This document shows positions 10,146 through 20,761 of a DNA stretch of 64,000 nucleotides, in pieces (the stretch's first letter is position 1; each line of letters begins with the position of its first letter). The position numbers and the translations under genes were made by a program. Below the pieces are notes generated by a model. That model searched no databases and was not told where the DNA came from. It was given only the letters and a program-made list of their open reading frames with translations. Origin of the DNA: Pseudomonas mosselii (GTDB taxonomy: Bacteria; Pseudomonadota; Gammaproteobacteria; Pseudomonadales; Pseudomonadaceae). The stretch is from the NCBI RefSeq assembly GCF_005796105.1, contig NZ_VAUO01000008.1, positions 1-64,000 of the forward strand, written 5' to 3'.

Positions 10146-10388
10146 TTATTTTCGGGGGCGTCGCAACGCCTCATTGAGTTGATCGAAGGCCACCGCCCAG
10201 TCGGCATCCTCGATGATACTGTCACGCAGGAAGGCGCGCTGTGCGTCATTCCAGAACGGTGCGTCCACCAGCTTGATGTCGTTCTTGAGCGGAGAATGCG
10301 AGGTGATGAACTGATCGATGCTCGTCGCATCGTCTGCCAGCCCTAGTTGCTTGAACAGTTCGGCGAATGGATGGATCGGAGCCTGCAT
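10146..10388 (-). CDS. DUF2789 family protein
   Basis: 80 aa. The sequence FAELFKQLGLADDATSIDQF, LVDAPFWNDAQRAFLRDSI and DADWAVAFDQLNEALR matches the DUF2789 pattern of a short cytosolic helical protein of unknown role. Start at 10388 chosen because AGGAGG lies 6 bp upstream and the family begins close to this residue; the open frame extends further upstream without similarity. The gene stands alone between a membrane protein and lysE. Confidence 0.82.
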   Translation of the reverse strand: MQAPIHPFAELFKQLGLADDATSIDQFITSHSPLKNDIKLVDAPFWNDAQRAFLRDSIIEDADWAVAFDQLNEALRRPRK

Positions 10389-10615
10389 GTGTCCTCCTCG
10401 AACCGAGCAGGCCCTCCACGACGCCGGCCCGGCATGGGTTGCGAGCATCAGCTCTGGGCGCGTTCGCATGCGCGTGAGGCGCTCCTCGAAGCGCATGCCA
10501 GGCAGGTGATCGTGGTCACCCGCCTGGCCATAGACATCGCCTGAGCAGGAAATGCTGCGCACCGAGCACCGGAAGCTGTCCACGGGACAAGCAAGCGGTG
10601 AGGCTCAGGCGCTTA

Positions 10616-11248
10616 TCAGAGCGGCGCGCGACGTAGCGTGGCGAGGAACGTTGCCGCGCCGAGGAACAGCCCGGCGAAGGTGCGGTTCATGCGCTTTTGC
10701 TGCTTAGGCGTGCGCAACAGGCGCAGCACTTTCGACGCAAGGCCGGTGTACCCCGCCATCACCAGCATGTCGACACCGATCATGGTCACGGTGATCGCGA
10801 CGTACTGCGCCAGCAGCGGCTGGTGTGGATTGATGAACTGCGGCAGTACCGCGAGCATGAACACCAGCGCCTTGGGGTTGCTGACGTTGACCAGAAAACC
10901 CCGAAATACCAGGCTCAGCGGCTTACCGATCGGACGCACGGCAGCGTCATCGCTCATGTCCATGGGCAGCGCGCGCCATTGCCGATAGGCCAAGTAGACG
11001 AGGTAGGCAACGCCGAACCACTTGATGATCAGGAAGGCCGTGGCCGAGGCGGCCAGGATGGCGCCGACGCCAGCGGCGATGATGGCGATCTGCACGATCA
11101 ACCCCAGTTGCAGGCCCAGGGCGTTCCAGTAGCCACGCCAGAAACCGTATTGCAGGCCACTGGACATCGAGGCAATCGCCCCGGCGCCCGGCGACAGGCT
11201 GATCACCCAGCACGCGGCAAAGAACGCCAACCACGTTTCCATCGACAT
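10616..11248 (-). CDS. LysE/RhtB family amino-acid exporter
   Basis: Inner-membrane exporter of amino acids or derivatives; substrate not predictable. 210 aa with about six hydrophobic segments. The family signature is at the N-terminus (SLSPGAGAIASMSSGLQYG, about residues 18–36) and GFLVNVSNPKALVFMLAVLP in the middle. Start at 11248 preceded by GCGAGG; an upstream ATG at 11266 lacks a site. No LysR regulator is next to it. Monocistronic. Confidence 0.9.
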   Translation of the reverse strand: MSMETWLAFFAACWVISLSPGAGAIASMSSGLQYGFWRGYWNALGLQLGLIVQIAIIAAGVGAILAASATAFLIIKWFGVAYLVYLAYRQWRALPMDMSDDAAVRPIGKPLSLVFRGFLVNVSNPKALVFMLAVLPQFINPHQPLLAQYVAITVTMIGVDMLVMAGYTGLASKVLRLLRTPKQQKRMNRTFAGLFLGAATFLATLRRAPL

Positions 11249-11349
11249 CACACACCTCGCTCGCACAGATGTTGCAAAACGTTAAGCTAAGGTCTTGATG
11301 AAAAAATAACCAGTGGTTTTTGCAAGGCTCACCGCGAGCACCACGCAGG

Positions 11350-11936
11350 TCAGTCGTTGGCGACCGGGGTTTCCTGCAAGGCAACGCTGGCCTCGGGCCC
11401 GCGCCAACGCCGGACGGCCTTCTGGAAGAACTGGCTGTTGGGCACCTGCACCAGCGCCCCGCCGGCCTCCGGGGTTTCCATCAAGGTGGTATACAGCAGG
11501 TTGATGGCGATCACCCGGCCCTTGACGCCCGGCTTGTCAGTGGTGTCGACCAGCTCGACCACATCGCCGATACGAAACGGCCCGACCGTGAAGATCAGCA
11601 CGGCGCAGAGCAAGTTGGACAGCACGCTCCAGATGGCGAAAAACGCCACTGCTGCGACGGCGACAAAGCCCGACAGCGCCGTCCACAACACCGTTGCCGA
11701 CACCCCCAGGCGCTCCAGCACGAACAACAGCGCACTGCCCATGATCAGCCAGCGCAGTGCACCCCGTACCGGCACCAGCAGCTCGTGGGGCAGCGGATAG
11801 CGTTCGCCCAGGCTGTGCAGGCCACGGGCGACCATGCGCTGCAAGACGAAGGCGATGGCCAGGATCAAGACGATCTGCAAGCCCAGCCATAAGGTGTCCA
11901 TCCACTGCCCCGGCAACAGCGCGCGCAGCTCGTCCA

Positions 11937-11937
<1 letters not shown>
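11350..11937 (-). CDS. Small mechanosensitive ion channel of the MscS family
   Basis: Inner-membrane channel that opens on membrane tension. 195 aa, shorter than E. coli MscS (286 aa). About three N-terminal helices, the last with the pore-helix pattern ALSGFVAVAAVAFFAIWSVL, then a beta domain (FRIGDVVELVDTTDKPGVKG, INLLYTTLMET, VQVPNSQFF). The C-terminal vestibule domain of MscS is mostly missing. Its ATG overlaps the stop of the upstream ABC-F gene (TGATG), so the two are translationally coupled. Confidence 0.88.
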
Positions 11938-13847
<1,910 letters not shown>

Positions 13848-13897
13848 GATGGTCGCGGAGTCTACCAGCTTCCCCGATCACTGGCGCGAGCGAAACC

Positions 13898-14377
13898 ATG
13901 CACACCGACCTGTGGAACCATGCCCTGACCCTGTACGCACGACCGGGAGTCGAAGCCGCCTGCCTGGCCCTTCAGGGACTGGGCGCCGATGTCTGCCTGT
14001 TGCTCTGTGGCACCTGGCTACAGGCGCGTCAGGTGCGTGCCGACGAGCAACGCATCGCGGCCTTGCAGGCGCTGGCCGAACCCTGGCAGCGGGAGGTGGT
14101 GACACCTCTGCGCACCGTGCGCCAACAGTGGCGCGCGCAGGCGCAGGCCGAGCCGCAGTTGGCGCGTCTGCGTGAACAGGTCAAAGACTTGGAAATGCAG
14201 GCTGAGCGCACCTTGTTGGAGCGCCTGGAAGCGATCACCGACGCATGGCCGGCCGAGGCAGGCAACGGCGAGGACTGGCTGAGCCGACTGGTGCCCGTGC
14301 AAGCCCGGGACCACGACGCGCTGCATCGTTTGCGCGTCGCGGCCCACGCGCTTCAGGAGGCCGAGGAAGGCGCCTGA
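13898..14377 (+). CDS. TIGR02444 family protein
   Basis: 159 aa cytosolic protein of unknown role. It starts LWNHALTLYARPGVEAACLA and has GADVCLLLCGTWL and WQREVVTPLRTVRQQW, the recognised pattern of the TIGR02444 family found next to algP/yheS in pseudomonads. Mostly helical. Its 3' end overlaps the convergent algP gene by 25 bp, so the two transcripts are antisense there. Confidence 0.85.
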   Translation: MHTDLWNHALTLYARPGVEAACLALQGLGADVCLLLCGTWLQARQVRADEQRIAALQALAEPWQREVVTPLRTVRQQWRAQAQAEPQLARLREQVKDLEMQAERTLLERLEAITDAWPAEAGNGEDWLSRLVPVQARDHDALHRLRVAAHALQEAEEGA

Positions 14378-15297
14378 GTGGAGGGATTGGCTGGCGCAGC
14401 CGGGCTGGCCGCAGGTGCCGGCGCAGCGGTGCCGGCAGCGGGCGCCGCAGGCTTGCTGGCCACGGGCTTGGCAGCTGCCGATCTTGTCGCCCGGGTGGCG
14501 GGTTTTGCCGCAGGCTTGGTCGAGGCTTTTGCAGCCGCTGGCTTGGTGGGCGCTTTAGCGGCGGCTGGCTTGGCTGCGGACTTGGCCGCCGGCTTGGCTG
14601 GCGCCTTGGACACTGCTGGCTTGGCGGCTGCTGGCTTGGCAGGTGCCTTTGCCACCGTAGGCTTGGCGGCCGCAGGCTTGGCTGACGCCTTGGCAGCGGC
14701 AGGCTTGGCAGCGGCAGGCTTGGCTGCGGCGGGTTTGGCCGCAGCGGTTTTGCTCGGTGCCTTGGCCGCCACCGACTTGGCGGCGGGTTTGCCTGGCGCC
14801 TTGGCAGCAGCAGGCTTGGTAGCGGCTTTGGCCACCGCAGGCTTGGCAGCAGCAACCTTGGCTGCGGCAGGCTTGGCGCTCGCCTTCGGTGCCGCCGCGC
14901 GGGCGTCCAGTGCCTTGGCAGCCGCTTCACGCACCTTGCCAACACCTTGGGCCAACTTCAGGCTTTGCTGGGCATCGCGCTTGAGTTGCTGGATATAGGC
15001 ACGGGTCTGGGTCTGGCGCTCTTTGAGCGAATCGAGCAGTTGCTCAAGTTCACCGGCAGCTTTCTGGGCCTTGCCCTGTGCCTTGGCTTTACCGGCCTTA
15101 GCCGCGTCCTGCAACTTCAGGCGGGCGTTGTGCAGTTTTTCTTGCGCCTTGCCCCGTTGTTTTTCCAACTTGGCGAGCAGTTTCTCAGCATCCGCCAGCG
15201 CTTGAGTGCAGGCGTCTTCCAAATGTTCGAGCAGGCTGCCCGAAAGTTGTTGAAGCAGGTGCAACGGCGTACTGACGGGCTTCTTCTTGGCCGACAT
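14353..15297 (-). CDS. algP: AlgP, histone H1-like alginate regulatory protein
   Basis: DNA-associated protein of 314 aa. Residues 1–120 form a helical, coiled part (LEDACTQALADAEKLLAKL, QKAAGELEQLLDSLKERQTQ). Residues 120–300 are low-complexity Lys/Pro/Ala repeats of the form AKPAAAKxx, as in eukaryotic histone H1 tails and P. aeruginosa AlgP. In P. aeruginosa AlgP takes part in algD transcription and the repeat is prone to change in number. The repeat DNA (about 14460–14900) is a run of near-identical 12–18-bp units, so repeat number may vary between strains. Divergent from the FKBP gene, as in P. aeruginosa. Confidence 0.92.
   Translation of the reverse strand: MSAKKKPVSTPLHLLQQLSGSLLEHLEDACTQALADAEKLLAKLEKQRGKAQEKLHNARLKLQDAAKAGKAKAQGKAQKAAGELEQLLDSLKERQTQTRAYIQQLKRDAQQSLKLAQGVGKVREAAAKALDARAAAPKASAKPAAAKVAAAKPAVAKAATKPAAAKAPGKPAAKSVAAKAPSKTAAAKPAAAKPAAAKPAAAKASAKPAAAKPTVAKAPAKPAAAKPAVSKAPAKPAAKSAAKPAAAKAPTKPAAAKASTKPAAKPATRATRSAAAKPVASKPAAPAAGTAAPAPAASPAAPANPSTQAPSSAS
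14460..14900 (-). repeat. Coding tandem repeat inside algP
   Basis: Imperfect tandem array of GC-rich units encoding K-P-A-A-A-K. The units read GCAGGCTTGGC and close variants on the + strand. Slippage or recombination between units can alter AlgP length; several adjacent units around 14690–14745 are almost identical. Confidence 0.85.
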
Positions 15298-15521
15298 GGT
15301 TTACCTCCTGGCTGACGAGAGTGCGGCTCATACTATGCTTCTGCTGCTACCGCCGCTAGGGCATGTTGACAGTATCGGTAGCGCCACGTTGCATGCCTGG
15401 GCAAAGTTGTTGTCTTGCAGCAAAAAACCAGTGTAGTTGCCAGTGACTTGCATGCGGATATTTAACCTTCCCTGCGCAACAACGCTGGCATACTTTGCCG
15501 TCATTGCAGCAGGAGTCGAGC

Positions 15522-16187
15522 ATGCCCCGTTACCTGATTCTCGGCCTGTGCCTGGTGGCCCCACTGTCACAGGCCAGCCCACAGACCACGCCCGCCAGCG
15601 AAAGCGACCTGTCCTACAGCATCGGCGCCAGCGTGGGCGAACGGCTGCGCCAGGAGGTGCCGGGCTTGGAGCTGGATGCACTGGTCGAAGGCCTGCGCCA
15701 GGCCTATCAGGGCCAGCCCCCACGCCTCGACAAGTCGCGTATGCAGGCCATCCTGCAGCAGCATGACGAACAAGCCAGCGCCGCCGCCGAGCAGGCCGAG
15801 GTCGACAAGCAACTGGCCACGGAGAAGCGCTTCATGGCCAACGAGCGCGCCCGCGCCGGCGTGCACGAGCTGCCCGAAGGCATTCTCTACAGCGAACTGG
15901 CCAGCGGCAGTGGCGCACAGCCCGAACCCAGCGGTAGCGTGCAGGTGCGTTACGTGGGGAAACTGCCAGACGGCACGGTGTTCGACCAGAACCAGCAGCC
16001 CCAATGGTTCAAGCTGGACTCGGTGATCGAAGGCTGGCAAGTGGCACTGCCGAACATGAAGGCTGGGGCGAAATGGCGCCTAGTGATCCCATCGGCGCAA
16101 GCCTATGGCGCGGAAGGCGCGGGCGACCTTATAGCGCCCTACACCCCCCTGGTATTCGAAATCGAGTTGCTGGCAGTCGCCAACTGA
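15522..16187 (+). CDS. FKBP-type peptidyl-prolyl isomerase, periplasmic (FklB/Mip-like)
   Basis: Periplasmic proline isomerase of 221 aa. Signal peptide MPRYLILGLCLVAPLSQASP. N-terminal dimerisation region with YSIGASVGERLRQEVPGLEL, a long helix rich in Gln/Ala/Glu (about 75–110), then an FKBP domain (VQVRYVGKLPDGTVFDQN, WRLVIPSAQAYG, LVFEIELL). Start 15522 follows AGGAG; an ATG at 15495 would put nine residues before the signal. The place between algP and algQ is that of the P. aeruginosa fklB-like gene. Convergent with algQ (2 bp apart). Confidence 0.9.
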   Translation: MPRYLILGLCLVAPLSQASPQTTPASESDLSYSIGASVGERLRQEVPGLELDALVEGLRQAYQGQPPRLDKSRMQAILQQHDEQASAAAEQAEVDKQLATEKRFMANERARAGVHELPEGILYSELASGSGAQPEPSGSVQVRYVGKLPDGTVFDQNQQPQWFKLDSVIEGWQVALPNMKAGAKWRLVIPSAQAYGAEGAGDLIAPYTPLVFEIELLAVAN

Positions 16188-16188
16188 A

Positions 16189-16659
16189 TCAGGCCTGCAC
16201 GACGTCTTCCTGCTTGTGTGCGTTGTGCAGCACTTCGATCAGGCAGTCTTCGAGTTCGAAGCGCTCGTGCAGCAGGCTGCCGAGCTTGCCGAGCTTCTCT
16301 GCGAAGCGTTCGGTGTCGGTGCATTCGCCCTTTTCGCAGTGGTCATTGAATGCCAGTGCGATCTGGGTGATATCGTTGATGCGCGGGTTGATCTCTTCGG
16401 CCAGCTGGAGGGCCTTTTGATCACCGAAAGCCTTGGCTTCGGTCACCAACTGCTCGCTGACCTCGAAATGCCACGCCGACACATAGTCGACCAGCACCGC
16501 GCAGAAGTCGCGGTTCTTGTCCTTGTCGGCGAACGCCGGACGGACATCGCGCAAGGTACGAAAAGCCTGGACCAGCTCCTCTCGCTCCTCGAGCCAACGA
16601 TCGATCAGCTTGTGAACACCGCCCCAGCGTTCCTGAGCGTTCTGGCAACTATCGAGCAT
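16189..16659 (-). CDS. algQ: Rsd/AlgQ anti-sigma-70 regulator
   Basis: Cytosolic helical protein, 156 aa, that binds the sigma-70 factor region 4 and shifts RNA polymerase toward alternative sigma factors; in Pseudomonas it also affects alginate and siderophore production. Starts MLDSCQNAQERWGGVHKLID and contains RFCAVLVDYVSAWHFEV-like core (here DFCAVLVDYVSAWHFEVSEQ). Start 16659 fits the family start and has AAGGGAAGAG upstream; the frame extends 12 codons further. Next to algP/fklB as in P. aeruginosa. Confidence 0.93.
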   Translation of the reverse strand: MLDSCQNAQERWGGVHKLIDRWLEEREELVQAFRTLRDVRPAFADKDKNRDFCAVLVDYVSAWHFEVSEQLVTEAKAFGDQKALQLAEEINPRINDITQIALAFNDHCEKGECTDTERFAEKLGKLGSLLHERFELEDCLIEVLHNAHKQEDVVQA

Positions 16660-16890
16660 GGCGATCTCTTCCCTTTTGGATAGATGCCGCTGCACTTAAT
16701 GACACAAGTCCGTGGCACAAAAGTGACGTCAGCAGAACGGCATCGAACAGGTGTGTTTTCGGTATGCGTGCTGGGAGATTATTCCCGCACGTCTTGCCCT
16801 TCAAGGTACGCAGCACACAAGTTTCATACAAGCGTTTAATACCGTTCCTACAACCCACTGGTCGAGCCATGACTTGCACATTGCTCTGGA

Positions 16891-17397
16891 TCAAGCCGTG
16901 ACAAGCTGGCGGAAGCGATACGTCAGCAACCAGGACACCGGGGGTACGGCCAGCAGCACGAACGACAACAGACTCCACTCTGGCAGGGTCAGGTCCAGGA
17001 AGCTCCAACTGATCGACACGCAGTCCGGCCCACCCAACAGCAGCCGGCCCAGCACGTCGCCCACGGGCTGGTCGAGCAGCGGCCCAGGTGGCAAAGGACA
17101 GCCCGCCGGAGGCAGCACCTCGCCTTGCAGCCACACTTGCCGACCCGCCAGCCATACCCCAGCCAACGCACACAACGCCGCCAGCCAGGCATATCTACGC
17201 CGCCCACGACGGCGCGGCCCATGCACCAACGCCAACAGGCACACCAAGGCATACAGCGCGAGCATCAGCCGCTGGCTAAGGCACAACGCGCACGGCGCCA
17301 GCCCAACAATCGGTTCGAGCCAATACGAACCCGCCAGCACGCTCAACGAGGCAAGCAAGCCGGGAAAGAAAAAGCTGCGCAGGCAGGCCAGCGACAT
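16891..17397 (-). CDS. dsbH: DsbB-family disulphide bond formation protein
   Basis: Inner-membrane quinone-dependent oxidase that re-oxidises periplasmic DsbA. 168 aa with four membrane helices. The first cysteine pair is CALC (residues about 36–39) and the second is in the periplasmic loop (AGCPLPPGP … GGPDCVSISW). Located between algQ and hemY, the position of the second dsbB copy (dsbH) of pseudomonads, hence the symbol. Transcribed with the hem/alg direction, probably separately. Confidence 0.87.
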   Translation of the reverse strand: MSLACLRSFFFPGLLASLSVLAGSYWLEPIVGLAPCALCLSQRLMLALYALVCLLALVHGPRRRGRRRYAWLAALCALAGVWLAGRQVWLQGEVLPPAGCPLPPGPLLDQPVGDVLGRLLLGGPDCVSISWSFLDLTLPEWSLLSFVLLAVPPVSWLLTYRFRQLVTA

Positions 17398-17611
17398 GGG
17401 GTGTCCGCGAATAGGGAAAGGGTTCTGAACGGTAGAGGAAACGCGCGCTTTGTATCAAGGCGCTACAAGGCGGATTCGTCGCTATTTGGCAATGAATCGA
17501 CACCGATGCGGGTAGGAGCTTTCTGAGAGATCCGTAAGTAGTATCAGCCTATACCCGCAAGAGCAGGTGGAACTGCCCGCTGGCCCGCGCCTGGCGTGGG
17601 CCAGCACAGCC

Positions 17612-18850
17612 TTATGCGCGCACGCCTTCAGGCAACGGCAGGGCTAGCAGGCGCTCGTCCAACAACCCCAGCCCTTCCTGGAACAACTGATTGCTGCGCT
17701 CGGTCTCACCCAACCCTGCCAGCAAGCGGGCCAGTTCTGCGCAGGCCTCAGGATTGCGCTCCATGCGCAGGCTGCTTTCGAAGTAGTCCCGGGCTTTGCC
17801 CCACAAGCGGTTCTGCAAGCTCAGTCGGCCCAGCGTCAACAACAGGCTTGGATCCTGTGCATGCTCCTTGAGCCAGCCCTCGGCGGTCTGCAACTGACGC
17901 GCCGGGTCGTCACCACGTACCAGGCCATACAACCGCGCCAGATGGCTTTCGTAACCACGCTTGAGGGCGGCGCGTAGCGCCTGTTCGGCTTCACCCTGAG
18001 CCCCCAGCTGACGCAGTTGCTCGGCGTAGGCCAGAACTAACTGCGGCTCCTGGCGCTGCGCGGCGGTCAGCTGTTGCCAGGCACGCTCCAGGGCTTGGCG
18101 CGCGGCCTGCTGGTCTTCACCACGGGTGGCGGCCAGGTTGAGGTTCTGGCCCCATGCGCGTTGCTCGAGCATAGCCAGCTCGCTGGCCGGCAACACCTTA
18201 TGCTTGCGCAGCTCAGGCAACAGACGGATCAGCGCCGGCCAGTCGCCACGTTCCTGGTGCAGGCGTTGCAACAGGCGCAGCACCTGGGCGTTGTGCGGGT
18301 GACGCTCATGCATGGCCTGCAGGGCTTCAAGGGCGCCTTCGGTCTCGCCGCGGTCCATCTGCAACTGAGCGTGAGTCAGGGCTACGGCAAGCTCGGCCTG
18401 AGGCTGGCGCTCCAAGGCGCGCTCCAACAAATTGTCACGCTCCTCGACACGGCCCAGCTCGTTCGCGGCGCGGGCTGCGCCGAGGTAGTACAGCAGCGGC
18501 TGGCGGTCGGACTCGGCGGCCCGTTGCAGGTGGCGCTGGGCACTGGCCCAGCGGCCTTCGGCCAAATCCAGCTGGCCTTGCTCGACAGCAATACGGGTGC
18601 GGCGGCGACGGTTGCGCCCCGACCACGGGTTGACCGCACCGGTCGAGGTCAGCACCAACCTCACCAGATAGCGCAGCAGCAACAGCAGCAGGACCAGCAC
18701 CACCAGCGCGCCCAGCGCCGCCCACAGGCCGGACTGGTAGCGGAAGCCGCCATAGGCGATCAGCACGTAGCCGCTATGCTTGGCGATGGCAATGCCCAGC
18801 GCCGCGGCGATCGCGATCGCCAGCACCGCCAGCAGGTAGACGCGCTTCAT
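17612..18850 (-). CDS. hemY: HemY, TPR protein of haem/tetrapyrrole operon
   Basis: Inner-membrane protein of 412 aa, a tetratricopeptide protein associated with protohaem synthesis in gammaproteobacteria (not the protoporphyrinogen oxidase also called HemY). Two N-terminal membrane helices (about 5–22 and 40–63), then helical repeats with TPR-like spacing (AEGRWASAQRHLQRAAESDRQ, GKARDYFESSLRMERNPEAC). ATG overlaps the hemX stop by ATGA, so it is coupled. Last gene of hemC–hemD–hemX–hemY. Confidence 0.9.
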   Translation of the reverse strand: MKRVYLLAVLAIAIAAALGIAIAKHSGYVLIAYGGFRYQSGLWAALGALVVLVLLLLLLRYLVRLVLTSTGAVNPWSGRNRRRRTRIAVEQGQLDLAEGRWASAQRHLQRAAESDRQPLLYYLGAARAANELGRVEERDNLLERALERQPQAELAVALTHAQLQMDRGETEGALEALQAMHERHPHNAQVLRLLQRLHQERGDWPALIRLLPELRKHKVLPASELAMLEQRAWGQNLNLAATRGEDQQAARQALERAWQQLTAAQRQEPQLVLAYAEQLRQLGAQGEAEQALRAALKRGYESHLARLYGLVRGDDPARQLQTAEGWLKEHAQDPSLLLTLGRLSLQNRLWGKARDYFESSLRMERNPEACAELARLLAGLGETERSNQLFQEGLGLLDERLLALPLPEGVRA

Positions 18851-19947
18851 GGCTTGGTCCCCTCGGCTTCGGCCGGCAAGTGGCGGCGCTGGATGTAAGC
18901 CTGCACCGCAGCCAGGCTCTCGCTCAGGTCAGGCGTGACCACCGAGACCGGCTGGTCGGCCAACTGGTTGAGACTGTCGAGCATCGCCTTGCTCTGCGGG
19001 TTGTCCGCATTGAAGTTGGCCAGCAACACGCTGCGCGCATCGTCCAGGGCCTGCCGGTAGACCTTTTCCTCGCCATTGAGCGCCGCCCATTGGGCCTGCT
19101 CGATGGTCAAGCTCAGGGCCAGGCGCAACTGATTGAGCGATTGGCCCGAGAGCAGCGGACGCACGTTATCGTCGGCGTTGAATTCGATGTGGAAGTACTT
19201 GGAAATCTCGGCCCACCAGCGTGACCAGCGGCTTGCACCGTCACCGTCGCCCGTCAGCGCACCGAGCGCATCGGCGTTGCTGGCGAACTCGGGAGACTGC
19301 GCGCTGAGTTGCTGGACCAATTCACGCTGCGCGGCCAGCTTGAGGAACAGCCCGGTGCGGTCGGGCTGCTGAGTGCTGTTCAGCGTGGCCAGGCTGCGCG
19401 CCAGTTGTTCGCGGGCGGCGAAGGCGCCTGGGTCACTCTGCTCGCGCAGAATCTCGTCGGCGCCTTCCACCAGGGCCTTGGCGCTGGTGATGTCCTGCAA
19501 CGCCGACAGGCGCAACGTGGCCAGGCGCAGCAAGTGCTCGGCCTCGGCCAGGCGCCACTCCTTGCGGCTCTCGCCCAGTACGGTTTCCAGGCGCTGGCTC
19601 AGGCGCTGCTGGTCGCCCTGTAACTGCGCCACCAGTCGGCGGCGGTCCTCCAGCTCGCTGGCCGGCGGCAAGCTGGCCAATTGAGCAGTGAGTTGTTGCT
19701 CACGCTGCTGCAACGCATCGGCGCGCTGGTTGAGGGCTTGCAGGTGCTCACCCTGGCCTTGTTCGCTGCCTTGTAGCTGACGCACCTGCCAGACGCCCCA
19801 TCCGCCCACCGCGACGCCGGCAGCGCCGACCAACAGGGCCAGCAGCGCAAGGCCGGTGCCGGAACGACGGGCTGGCGTGGCAGTGGATGTTTCCGGCGCA
19901 TCAGGCGCCGCAGGTTGTTCGGTGTGGGACAAGACAGTTTCGCTCAC
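18847..19947 (-). CDS. hemX: HemX, tetrapyrrole-operon membrane protein
   Basis: 366 aa from GTG 19947, chosen because AAAGGATGG lies just upstream and the protein then begins VSETVLSHTEQ as in other pseudomonads; an upstream frame to 20106 runs antisense-like into hemD and has no homology. One membrane helix (LALLALLVGAAGVAVGGWGVW), then a long coiled coil (Gln/Arg/Leu-rich, about 65–130), then a conserved periplasmic helical domain (WRLAEAEHLLRLATLRLSAL). Family once thought to be a uroporphyrinogen methyltransferase; catalytic residues are not seen. 46 bp after hemD. Confidence 0.9.
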   Translation of the reverse strand: MSETVLSHTEQPAAPDAPETSTATPARRSGTGLALLALLVGAAGVAVGGWGVWQVRQLQGSEQGQGEHLQALNQRADALQQREQQLTAQLASLPPASELEDRRRLVAQLQGDQQRLSQRLETVLGESRKEWRLAEAEHLLRLATLRLSALQDITSAKALVEGADEILREQSDPGAFAAREQLARSLATLNSTQQPDRTGLFLKLAAQRELVQQLSAQSPEFASNADALGALTGDGDGASRWSRWWAEISKYFHIEFNADDNVRPLLSGQSLNQLRLALSLTIEQAQWAALNGEEKVYRQALDDARSVLLANFNADNPQSKAMLDSLNQLADQPVSVVTPDLSESLAAVQAYIQRRHLPAEAEGTKP

Positions 19948-19993
19948 GTATCCATCCTTTGCATGGTGGCCCAGCGCTCTTGAGCGTGGTGCC

Positions 19994-20761
19994 TTAAAGG
20001 GCAGGCGCAGCGGTACGCTGCACGGCTGCCAGCAAGGCCGCGGCACCTGCGCCACGGCAATCCACAATCTGCAGGGCTCCCAGCTCGCGAGCCTGGTCGG
20101 CAACACGCGGGCTGGGGACGAACAATGGCAGGCATGAAAGCCTTGGCCAATCCGTACCTGCTATCTGCTGCAAGTGTGCAAGACCCTGCCCACTGCTGAC
20201 CACTAGGCCGTTGAGGCGTTCCCCATCGATCCGACGCGCCAGCGTGCCCGGCGGGTACGTTGGCAGGCAGCGACGATACAGTTCCAGATAATCGACACTA
20301 GCACCTTGCTCTGCAAGACGCTCGGCCAGCAGTTCGCGACCTCCCTGGCCCCGCACGATCAGCACCTGTGACGCCGGGGCCGCCAACACCTGGCGCAAGG
20401 TCGCCAGCGCCAGCAGCGCTTCGCTGTCATCGCCCGCCGAGGGAAACGCTACCGTCAGCCCGCGCGCCTGGAGAATCCGCGCGGTCGCTTCGCCGACGGT
20501 GAACCAACCGGTGGCGGGCAAAGCGCTGCCGGCCTGGTCGAGCTGTTCGAGCAACAGGCGCGCTGCAGGCTTGCTGACCACAATGATCGCCTGAGCCTGG
20601 GCAACCTTGGCCAAGCCCTGGCGCAACGCTGCGTCCGGCGCCAGGGGCTCGATCGCCAACAACGGCAGGCTGGCACTGGTGATGCCCGCCTCGGCGAGGG
20701 TCTGGGCCAGTGCCGCACACTCCTCTTCAGGGCGGGTCAGCAGCAGGCGCCAGCGGCTCAC
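19994..20761 (-). CDS. hemD: Uroporphyrinogen-III synthase
   Basis: Cytosolic enzyme of 255 aa that closes hydroxymethylbilane with inversion of ring D to give uroporphyrinogen III. Characteristic parts are LLLTRPEEECAALAQTL at the start, IIVVSKPAARLLL, TVGEATARIL and LIVRGQGGRELLAERL in the middle, and GLVVSSGQGLAHL. The family is poorly conserved, but the place after hemC (ATGA overlap at 20758–20761) confirms it. Confidence 0.93.
   Translation of the reverse strand: MSRWRLLLTRPEEECAALAQTLAEAGITSASLPLLAIEPLAPDAALRQGLAKVAQAQAIIVVSKPAARLLLEQLDQAGSALPATGWFTVGEATARILQARGLTVAFPSAGDDSEALLALATLRQVLAAPASQVLIVRGQGGRELLAERLAEQGASVDYLELYRRCLPTYPPGTLARRIDGERLNGLVVSSGQGLAHLQQIAGTDWPRLSCLPLFVPSPRVADQARELGALQIVDCRGAGAAALLAAVQRTAAPAL

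Noticed and set aside
14378..14998. 206-aa + strand Ala/Gly-rich frame
   Set aside because: Mirror of the algP repeats.
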